A stretch of 5,542 nt of DNA from a bacterium (GTDB lineage Bacteria > JAMCPX01). The notes beneath the pieces were generated by a model. The model searched no databases. It had not been told where the DNA came from and saw only the letters and a list, made by a program, of their open reading frames with translations. Position 1 is the stretch's first letter, and every line of letters starts with the position of its first letter. Positions 1 to 4,973 of this stretch are shown one piece after another. The translations under genes were made by a program, and so were the position numbers. The stretch lies in contig JAJYLM010000141.1 of assembly GCA_021787655.1 (NCBI GenBank), positions 1 to 5,542 of the forward strand. Direction: 5' to 3'.

Positions 1-191
1 CGATCACCTTTTTTGGTCCGGTGCCTTCACCCATTGCAAAGGTCAGGGGATACTATTATTATAACCTGATGATCAAGTCTTCTGGAACAAAACAGTTGAT
101 GGACGCCATCAACCAGCTCGACAGGATCTTTCAAAAGCGTATTCCCGGTATCCGTTACAATGTCGACATGGACCCCCAGCGTTTTGTATGA
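1..191 (+). CDS. priA: Primosomal protein N' (PriA helicase), C-terminal end only
   Basis: Only the last 62 codons are present; the reading frame enters from the left edge (first whole codon at 3) and stops with TGA at 189-191. PriA is the 3'-5' DNA helicase that restarts collapsed replication forks by recruiting the primosome. The visible part matches the family's C-terminal domain: a GPVPSPIAK motif near the start (PriA proteins have GPVPA-x-x-x-K here), then R-G-Y-Y-Y-Y in place of the usual RGRYRW strand, then a lysine-containing strand and helix. It ends with NVDMDPQRF, corresponding to the family's terminal V-D-V-D-P. The helicase and zinc-binding motifs lie outside the window, so intactness cannot be judged. 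It runs in the same direction as plsX, 149 bp upstream of it. The identification rests on a short but characteristic tail. Confidence 0.85.
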   Translation, partial: ITFFGPVPSPIAKVRGYYYYNLMIKSSGTKQLMDAINQLDRIFQKRIPGIRYNVDMDPQRFV

Positions 192-218
192 TCTGAAACA
201 GAGCTTGGGAGCAAAAGA

Positions 219-246
219 GCAGGGACATGGTGCCCGATGCCCCTGC
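219..246 (+). other. Weak inverted repeat after priA
   Basis: In the priA-plsX gap, GCAGGG (219-224) pairs with CCCTGC (241-246). After an A/C mismatch, CAT (226-228) pairs with ATG (237-239) around an 8-base loop. The position just downstream of the priA stop fits a transcript-end hairpin, but no T-run follows, so it is not a standard intrinsic terminator. The rest of the 192-340 gap shows no convincing promoter and no small gene; the rpmF and DUF177 genes often found before plsX are absent. Confidence 0.25.
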
Positions 247-330
247 AATGGAACGTGGTTTACATGAAGGTCAGGATCTGATATACAGTTGCTACGTGTT
301 GTACGATATGTGAGTTCTGTACAGGTACGA

Positions 331-336
331 GGAGGG
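331..336 (+). promoter_or_regulatory. Ribosome binding site of plsX
   Basis: GGAGGG lies 4 to 5 bases before the ATG at 341. This strong Shine-Dalgarno match fixes the plsX start, which also agrees with the family N-terminus. Confidence 0.8.
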
Positions 337-340
337 AAGG

Positions 341-1366
341 ATGACGACAATTGCTTTTGACGCAATGGGAGGGGACTATGCGCCTGATGATGTTGTTCGG
401 GGTGCCGCATGGATCAGTCTGGATACGGATATCAATGTTATCCTTGTCGGTGACGAAAAGAAAATAACCGATATACTCAAGGACGTAAAACATAACCCGG
501 AAAATCTTTCCGTGCACAACACGACGCAGTTCGTCGGCATGGATGAACACCCCAAAGAAGCACTTGAGAAGAAGCCGCAGGCTTCGATCCTCGTTGCCGC
601 TCAGCTCGTCAGAGACGGCAAAGCAGAGGCCATGGTCAGTGCCGGCAATACGGGTGCCTGCATTCTCACGTGTGCAAAGACCTTCAGCAAGATTCCCGGT
701 ATCCAGAAGGCAGCGCTCGCTTCGGTGTATCCGACCGAGATCAGACGCGGCGAAAAGAACGATCCCTTTTCCCTCATCCTCGATGTCGGGGCAACGATAA
801 ACGTGACTGCGAAAGACCTTGTCTCGTTCGCGATCATGGGAAGTTCCTATGCATCGCGCATCAGTAAGAACCCCAAGCCGCGGGTCGCCATCCTTTCCAA
901 CGGTACCGAAGAGATAAAAGGCAGCCCGGAAATGCTCGAAGCCTACAAGCTGCTCAAGCAGTATCCGAAGATCAACTTCATCGGCAATATCGAGGGCATC
1001 GACATACCGAAGGGCACTGCAGACGTGGTCGTGTGCAGCGGGTTTACCGGAAACATCGTCCTCAAGATGCTCGAAGGTGTATCGGAAACGGTCGTCGGTC
1101 TTGCAAAGTTCGCCTATAAGAAACGCTTTGCGTGGAAGATAGGCCTGTTTATGCTCAAGGGAGCGATATCACAGTTGAAGACCATTACGGACTGGGAGCA
1201 GTACGGCGGAGCGCCGCTGCTCGGGTTTGACAACCTCTTCATCAAGGCCCACGGACGTTCAAAGGCAAAGGCGACGTCCAATGCGATCAAGGTCGCCGCG
1301 AAGGCCGTCCGGGGTGGATTGATACAGGAAATCTCCTCGTCGATCAAAGATTTCTCGTTCGATTGA
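341..1366 (+). CDS. plsX: Phosphate acyltransferase PlsX (acyl-ACP:phosphate acyltransferase)
   Basis: PlsX converts acyl-ACP and inorganic phosphate to acyl-phosphate, the donor used by the membrane enzyme PlsY to make lysophosphatidate; it is a peripheral membrane enzyme. The protein has 341 residues, a normal family length. Visible motifs are DAMGGD (7-12, family N-terminal signature), SAGNTGA (100-106), DVGA (148-151), a GTEEIKGS stretch (188-195), DVVVCSGFTGN (228-238), YGGAPLLG (288-295) and KAHG (302-305). Two positions differ from the usual consensus: DVGAT instead of DVGAN, and CSGFTGN instead of the very common (C/T)DGFTGN. The start at 341 has a strong ribosome binding site. plsX often sits with fabH, fabD and acpP; here the next gene instead encodes a DUF2183 phosphatase that begins at the plsX stop codon, so the two are almost certainly co-transcribed and translationally coupled. 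Confidence 0.97.
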   Translation: MTTIAFDAMGGDYAPDDVVRGAAWISLDTDINVILVGDEKKITDILKDVKHNPENLSVHNTTQFVGMDEHPKEALEKKPQASILVAAQLVRDGKAEAMVSAGNTGACILTCAKTFSKIPGIQKAALASVYPTEIRRGEKNDPFSLILDVGATINVTAKDLVSFAIMGSSYASRISKNPKPRVAILSNGTEEIKGSPEMLEAYKLLKQYPKINFIGNIEGIDIPKGTADVVVCSGFTGNIVLKMLEGVSETVVGLAKFAYKKRFAWKIGLFMLKGAISQLKTITDWEQYGGAPLLGFDNLFIKAHGRSKAKATSNAIKVAAKAVRGGLIQEISSSIKDFSFD

Positions 1367-1371
1367 GTGCC

Positions 1372-2403
1372 ATGGAACAGGTCATTTACCGGTGGGACCT
1401 CGATAAGACCTATCTCAAAACAGAGTTTGAGACCCTGAAAGGTATGCTCCGTGCGTATCTGGAAAAAGCAGAAGAAAAGAAGAGTGTGCCAGGTGCACCG
1501 TCACTGCTCAAGGAACTCCAGAAGAACGATAACAATGAGATCTATTTCATATCGGGCAGTCCGCTGCAGATGCGCAAGGTCCTCGAGAAGAAGCTGGTTA
1601 TGGACGGCATCCGATGGAAGCAGCTCACCCTGAAACCCAACCTTCAGAACCTCCTGCTCGGACGGTTCCACGCACTCAGGGAACAAATCGGGTACAAACT
1701 GCCGGTCCTGTTCGAGGACAACCTCAGGAGAGGCAAGGGCAGCGAGGAGATTCTTTTCGGAGACGACGCTGAGTCCGATGCTTATATCTACTCCCTGTAT
1801 GCCGACACGATAGCCGGCAAGGTCAGCAAGGAAACAATCCGGAAGATCATGGAACTCTCGCACGTGCCTGCAAAGAACCGGAAAAAGGCCCTGTCCGTGA
1901 TCGACCGGCTTGCAGCGAACGATGTCGTCAGGAAAATCTTCATCTACCTCGACAAGAAGACGCCGATCCGCCGCTTCGAGTTCTACGGCAGCAGGCTTGT
2001 CCCGGTGTATAACTATTTTCAGGCCGCGCTCGTCCTCGCTGCCGAAAATCTGATAACCGTCACATCGTTGACCAGGATCATCCTCGACCTCGTCATTGAA
2101 GCCCGGTATTCCCCGGTTGTCCTGAGCAACTCATATCAGGATCTCGTTCGGAGAGGGGTGATACATCATACCCAGGCCGGAAGAATGGTGGACGGCATCA
2201 AACAGCACCTCAGGCAGGAGATCGTTCCTCTGCCGGAAGGTTTTTACGACAAATTCTTTGCACTCCTCGACGGTATCAGGGAAATAAAAAAGAATATTCC
2301 CGTAGACTCCGTGAAACCGATAGATTATGTCAAGCTCTACCACGAGGAACACCGCAAAGAAATAAAACAGAAGAAGTCTTTCATCGACCGGGTGCTGCAA
2401 TAA
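1372..2403 (+). CDS. DUF2183 / APP1-like HAD-superfamily phosphatase (putative phosphatidate phosphatase)
   Basis: 343 residues, probably cytosolic, with no signal peptide. HAD-type motifs occur in order: DLDKT (9-13, motif I DxDxT, nucleophile D9 and acid/base D11), PGAP (40-43), FISGSP (59-64, motif II serine), LKP with candidate motif III lysine K88, and GDDAESD (130-136, acidic motif IV). This order, with the PGAP and YFIS-SP-Q signatures, matches DUF2183, whose fungal member APP1 is a Mg-dependent phosphatidate phosphatase; the bacterial substrate is not established. Residues from about 155 to the end are helical-looking, with a moderately hydrophobic patch near 205-235, and I recognise no domain there. 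An in-frame TTG at 1363 overlaps the plsX stop (TTGA) and would add three residues; I prefer ATG 1372, five bases after that stop. Neither has a clear Shine-Dalgarno, which suggests translation by coupling from plsX. Confidence 0.85.
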   Translation: MEQVIYRWDLDKTYLKTEFETLKGMLRAYLEKAEEKKSVPGAPSLLKELQKNDNNEIYFISGSPLQMRKVLEKKLVMDGIRWKQLTLKPNLQNLLLGRFHALREQIGYKLPVLFEDNLRRGKGSEEILFGDDAESDAYIYSLYADTIAGKVSKETIRKIMELSHVPAKNRKKALSVIDRLAANDVVRKIFIYLDKKTPIRRFEFYGSRLVPVYNYFQAALVLAAENLITVTSLTRIILDLVIEARYSPVVLSNSYQDLVRRGVIHHTQAGRMVDGIKQHLRQEIVPLPEGFYDKFFALLDGIREIKKNIPVDSVKPIDYVKLYHEEHRKEIKQKKSFIDRVLQ

Positions 2404-2442
2404 CAGGAAAACGCGCCGTGCCTGCCGAACGGACGCGATGTA

Positions 2443-2471
2443 TTGAACTGGTTCGTTTGTTGTGGTATAGA
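2443..2471 (+). promoter_or_regulatory. Sigma70-type promoter for the DUF2914 gene
   Basis: A -35 box TTGAAC (2443-2448) and a -10 box TATAGA (2466-2471) are separated by exactly 17 bases. A TGG just before the -10 box gives an extended -10. The predicted transcript start is near 2478, giving a leader of about 50 bases. A short inverted repeat GAAC-TG-GTTC (2445-2454) overlaps the -35 box and could be an operator or chance. Confidence 0.55.
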
Positions 2472-2513
2472 TGAACAGGTTTTCATTGAAATGCTGCAAA
2501 AACAATACCGAAA

Positions 2514-2519
2514 AGGAGG
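2514..2519 (+). promoter_or_regulatory. Ribosome binding site of the DUF2914 gene
   Basis: AGGAGG lies 7 bases before ATG 2527. It selects this ATG over the in-frame ATG at 2443, which lies inside the -35 region and would place about 28 unrelated residues before the signal peptide. Confidence 0.85.
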
Positions 2520-2526
2520 CAATGGT

Positions 2527-2967
2527 ATGAAGAAAAAGATCATAGTGTTCGTTTCCGTGGTAGTGCTTGCAGGCATATATGCTCCTGCATTTGCGGATCA
2601 GGGCATGACCCAGACCACAGCCCAGGCGCCGGCAAAAGCCACTGCATTGTTCCAGGTCAAGCAACTGGTCGTGTGTACCGGGGTGGAGAACAGGGCGCCG
2701 GTCGGGGCCGCAGAAACCTTCTCGGCAGACACACAAAAGGTTTTCGCTTTTCTTGATGCGACAAAGATCACCGAAGATACGCAGGTGACGTTTGTGTGGA
2801 TGTTCGGTCAGAAACAGGTTTCCACGTTCCAGGCACCGTTGAAGAAGAGCGTGCGGTGGAGGACGTTTGCCAGCAAGACCGTCAGCGGCATGAAGGGTGA
2901 CTGGACACTCGAGCTGAAGGATGCAGACGGAAATACCGTCAAATCAGTTCAATTCAAGGTAGAGTAA
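2527..2967 (+). CDS. Secreted DUF2914 domain protein
   Basis: 146 residues. The N-terminus is a classic Sec signal peptide: lysines at 2-4, a hydrophobic core from 5 to about 17, and an A-F-A cleavage site after residue 23, so the mature protein is probably periplasmic. A short Thr/Gln/Ala/Pro-rich linker (about 27-40) follows, then a compact beta-rich domain to the end. That domain shows the DUF2914 pattern: an N-R-A-P-V stretch early on, V-F-A-F-L-D, T-F-V-W-M-F-G (the family's W plus aromatic position), a VRWRTFASK segment matching the WR-x-W/F-S-K core, G-D-W-T-L-E-L, D-A-D-G-N, and a closing F-K-V-E. The family has no established biochemical role; in other proteins the domain also occurs attached to membrane or kinase-like parts. 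It has its own promoter, so it is probably expressed independently of plsX. Domain assignment is good; function is unknown. Confidence 0.85.
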   Translation: MKKKIIVFVSVVVLAGIYAPAFADQGMTQTTAQAPAKATALFQVKQLVVCTGVENRAPVGAAETFSADTQKVFAFLDATKITEDTQVTFVWMFGQKQVSTFQAPLKKSVRWRTFASKTVSGMKGDWTLELKDADGNTVKSVQFKVE

Positions 2968-3001
2968 TCCGGAACAACCTTCTGTGATTGCTCCCGGACG
3001 C

Positions 3002-3075
3002 TGCACGAGGGAAGTTTGCTGCGACGTATCCGGTTACCGGGTACTGGCTTTCTGGGCAGACTTCCCTCAGGTGCA
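3002..3075. repeat. Long bulged inverted repeat in the convergent gap
   Basis: Bases 3007-3019 pair with 3056-3068 as a 13-bp stem (one G-T wobble). The outer arms 3002-3006 and 3071-3075 add five more pairs after a two-base bulge (3069-3070). The 36-base apical part holds its own small hairpin, CCGG-TTA-CCGG (3030-3040). It lies between the ends of the DUF2914 gene (2967) and the beta-barrel gene (3100), so it could end or protect both transcripts. Neither side has a T-run, so it is not a textbook Rho-independent terminator. I do not recognise it as a known riboswitch. The remainder of 2968-3099 shows nothing else. Confidence 0.6.
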
Positions 3076-3099
3076 CACAACGCCGGAAGATTTCTTGTG

Positions 3100-3888
3100 T
3101 TACAATCCGAACGTCAGCTTGACGCTGTACACGGGGATTTTTGAGAATGCTGCCTCGAATGCCAGGCGTGCTATGGTGAAATCGAGCTGCAGACCGACTG
3201 TACCCTGGAATTCCGATATATCTTCCTCTTTCAAGTAAACCCACTGCGCTGGCGGCAGGGTTATGTCTGCCGACGAACTGGGTATATTGTTGGGCTTGCT
3301 GAGGATCATAACATCGCCGACACTTGCATAGGGTTCGAAGATAAATAATTTTTTACTGATACCGAGGGACGCATTGATGACCTGCATGTTCAGAAAGGAG
3401 ATGCCCAGCAGCGAAGAGTAGGCTGCCCGAAGCCCGATCGCCGGTGTTGCTATGCCGTCCCTGAGCAGCGCGATGTTTATCTCACCGCCGACGAGCGAGA
3501 TGTTCGTATTGGGGATCTGCAGGTAGGATGCACCGAGGTCGATGCCCCAGAAAAGCCCCTTTCTGAGGATCACCCGGGGAATGACGAGATAATCCGGCGG
3601 ATTGTGGTCCGCGGTCGCCTTCCGCCAGTACGACGCGTTTTGGTTGATGTCCGCAAAACTAACGGAGCCACCGATCTCGAACCCGGTCAGGCCAAGGTTG
3701 CTGGACGGTCCGACCTGGACGTAGCTTATGGCCGTTCCAAGCTCCTGGGAAAGGTCTTTGAATTCATTCTGCGAGAGCAGGTAGTTTGAGATGATCGGGA
3801 ATGTTATGTTCTTGTTTGCAGATGCAGTTGAAACAAACACGATCACGAATGTAATGACTGAAACCGCCGCCACTATTGTCTTTTTCAT
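3100..3888 (-). CDS. Predicted outer-membrane beta-barrel protein (DUF6588-like)
   Basis: 262 residues. A Sec signal peptide is clear: lysines at 2-3, a long hydrophobic core, and A-S-A before a predicted cut after residue 24. The mature part has no hydrophobic helix. It consists of alternating polar/apolar strands rich in Gly, Ser and Asn with aromatic edges, for example around 67-80, 101-122, 130-142, 148-176, 180-195 and 228-240, and a final strand VYSVKLTFGL. The last residue is Leu rather than the usual Phe, with Phe two positions before it. The overall look, especially the VIPRV-x-LRKGL segment and the GIDLGASY strand, recalls the uncharacterised DUF6588 family, but I hold that name loosely. 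ATG 3888 is chosen over ATG 3903 because GGAGG sits just before it and it begins the signal peptide directly. It lies 28 bp downstream of the ROK gene on the same strand, so they are probably one operon. Ligand or transport role is unknown. Confidence 0.75.
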   Translation of the reverse strand: MKKTIVAAVSVITFVIVFVSTASANKNITFPIISNYLLSQNEFKDLSQELGTAISYVQVGPSSNLGLTGFEIGGSVSFADINQNASYWRKATADHNPPDYLVIPRVILRKGLFWGIDLGASYLQIPNTNISLVGGEINIALLRDGIATPAIGLRAAYSSLLGISFLNMQVINASLGISKKLFIFEPYASVGDVMILSKPNNIPSSSADITLPPAQWVYLKEEDISEFQGTVGLQLDFTIARLAFEAAFSKIPVYSVKLTFGL

Positions 3889-3892
3889 ATCG

Positions 3893-3897
3893 CCTCC
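3893..3897 (-). promoter_or_regulatory. Ribosome binding site of the beta-barrel gene
   Basis: On the minus strand GGAGG is followed by four bases (CGAT) and ATG 3888. It lies between the two candidate ATGs (3903 and 3888) and so decides for the inner one. Confidence 0.75.
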
Positions 3898-3916
3898 ATG
3901 CATGGGTCCGTTCTGG

Positions 3917-4891
3917 TCATATTATGAACAGGTCATCGCAGACCTTGAGATTGTACGCATTCGTATAGCTGTCCTTTGCAAGATGCACGAGGCCTTCTCT
4001 GAGCGCATTTGCACCCAGATAGCTTTTCCCGTACGTGATGTTGCCCGATGACCCGTAGTAGGAACGTGTATCCAGTGTCGATTTTATGGACGGCAGGAAA
4101 AAATTGAGCGCCCTGCTGAAATCACCGGCAAAGATGACTGCATCGGGTTTGACGATATTGACCAGGTTGATCAGGGCAAGGCCGAGGTAATTGCCCATTT
4201 TCTCGAATGCATTGATCGCTGCAAAATCCGAAGTACCTGCCAGTCTGAACAGATCATAGATGGTCATGGTGTTCCGTGGAGTGCCTCGCCGGTGCTTCAG
4301 GTAGTACCGCACAACAGCGTCGAAGGAAACGTATTCCTCGAGACAACCGCGCTGCGAACAACCGCATTTCCTGCCGTGCGGCTCGACGATGGCATGCCCG
4401 AGTTCATGCGCAATGCCCCGCTTGCTCCGCAGGAGACTATTGTTGATGTACACACCTGCACTGATCCACGAATCGAGCACGATGAAAATAAAGTTACTGT
4501 ACCGAACTGCACTGCCGAGCTTATGCTCAATAAAGGTCCTGACGTTCGCTTCCGTATCCAGGATGATCAGTTTTTTGAGCCGGGCACCGAGTTCTTCTTT
4601 GAGCGGCAGCCCCTGGAGCTGGGGAAGTTCGGCGGAATAGATGATGCTGCCGTTTTTATGATCAATCGCAGCAGGTACGCTGATGCTGATCGATGCGATG
4701 CGCTCTGCAGGTATCTCCATTTTCCGGACAGCTTCCTTGAACCCGTTTTCTACTTCGTCGATGAATTTTTCGGCGGGTATATGGAGAGGGAGGGCTATTT
4801 TGTGGACGCCCTTGATCCTGTACGAGCTGTCCGCCATGAAGTAGTTGATATATTTTTTTGTTATTTCAATGCCGGTGAATATGTTGGTCAT
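3917..4891 (-). CDS. ROK-family protein with degraded kinase motifs and no DNA-binding domain
   Basis: 324 residues from ATG 4891. ROK proteins are sugar kinases or sugar-responsive repressors. The ROK zinc site is intact: GH at 165-166 followed by C176, C178 and C183 in a C-G-C-x3-G-C-L-E arrangement. The kinase motifs are not: the N-terminal D-x-G-G-T phosphate loop reads GIEITKKY (7-14), the E-N-D-A-N catalytic segment reads L-D-T-E-A-N (111-116, Glu where the catalytic Asp belongs), and the G-T-G-x-G loop is replaced by D-S-W-I-S-A-G (140-146). These changes resemble the repressor branch, yet there is no N-terminal winged helix; the protein begins directly at the first ROK strand. An ATG at 4957 would add 22 Phe/Lys/Tyr-rich residues from AT-rich DNA and enters the divergent promoter, so I reject it. 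ATG 4891 has no good Shine-Dalgarno, so the start is less certain than the fold. It leads the operon with the beta-barrel gene and is divergent from the acyl-CoA synthetase gene. Confidence 0.85.
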   Translation of the reverse strand: MTNIFTGIEITKKYINYFMADSSYRIKGVHKIALPLHIPAEKFIDEVENGFKEAVRKMEIPAERIASISISVPAAIDHKNGSIIYSAELPQLQGLPLKEELGARLKKLIILDTEANVRTFIEHKLGSAVRYSNFIFIVLDSWISAGVYINNSLLRSKRGIAHELGHAIVEPHGRKCGCSQRGCLEEYVSFDAVVRYYLKHRRGTPRNTMTIYDLFRLAGTSDFAAINAFEKMGNYLGLALINLVNIVKPDAVIFAGDFSRALNFFLPSIKSTLDTRSYYGSSGNITYGKSYLGANALREGLVHLAKDSYTNAYNLKVCDDLFII

Positions 4892-4936
4892 GACAGTAAA
4901 ATATTCATACAAATAATTTTTTTGCAATATTTTTTT

Positions 4937-4942
4937 TATAAT
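4937..4942 (+). promoter_or_regulatory. -10 box of the acyl-CoA synthetase promoter
   Basis: A perfect TATAAT lies 31 bases before the start codon, predicting a transcript start near 4949 and a leader of about 25 bases. At the proper distance upstream there is only an AT-rich, poor -35 (TAATTT, 4914-4919), so an activator or an A/T-rich upstream element may help. Confidence 0.5.
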
Positions 4943-4961
4943 GGTAAAAAAGTGCACAAAA

Positions 4962-4966
4962 GGAGG
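4962..4966 (+). promoter_or_regulatory. Ribosome binding site of the acyl-CoA synthetase gene
   Basis: GGAGG is followed by seven bases and ATG 4974. A nearer ATG at 4967 is one base away from the GGAGG and out of frame, so it is not used. Confidence 0.85.
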
Positions 4967-4973
4967 ATGCGCA

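Larger units (their letters stand above)
4892..4973. promoter_or_regulatory. AT-rich divergent promoter region
   Basis: This 82-bp gap between divergent starts is far more AT-rich than its surroundings and contains T-runs at 4917-4923 and 4930-4937 and an A-run at 4946-4951. It must hold the promoters of both the ROK operon and the acyl-CoA synthetase gene. On the minus strand only a weak candidate is visible (TTGCAA at 4927-4922, 18 bases, then TATTTT at 4903-4898), which would start transcription almost at the ROK ATG and so imply a nearly leaderless message. Confidence 0.6.

Noticed and set aside
289..307. TTGCTA and TACGAT as a promoter for plsX
   Set aside because: Only 7 bases separate the boxes, too short for a sigma70 promoter, and no proper -35 stands at the correct distance from TACGAT.
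1363..1371. TTG start for the DUF2183 gene overlapping the plsX stop
   Set aside because: Possible, but TTG is a weaker start and adds only three residues; ATG 1372 is ideally placed for coupling. The choice does not change the protein's interpretation.
2131..2736. A 201-codon open frame on the minus strand
   Set aside because: It spans the end of the DUF2183 gene, the intergenic promoter and the start of the DUF2914 gene, all well supported on the other strand. Its product is Cys/His/Phe-rich without recognisable motifs.
3002..3075. Known riboswitch (cobalamin or c-di-GMP) in the convergent gap
   Set aside because: The conserved core motifs of those classes are not present, and the element is downstream of two converging genes rather than in front of a gene.
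4892..4957. N-terminal extension of the ROK protein from ATG 4957
   Set aside because: The 22 extra residues come from the AT-rich promoter DNA, include no helix-turn-helix, have no ribosome binding site, and the ROK fold begins right after ATG 4891.
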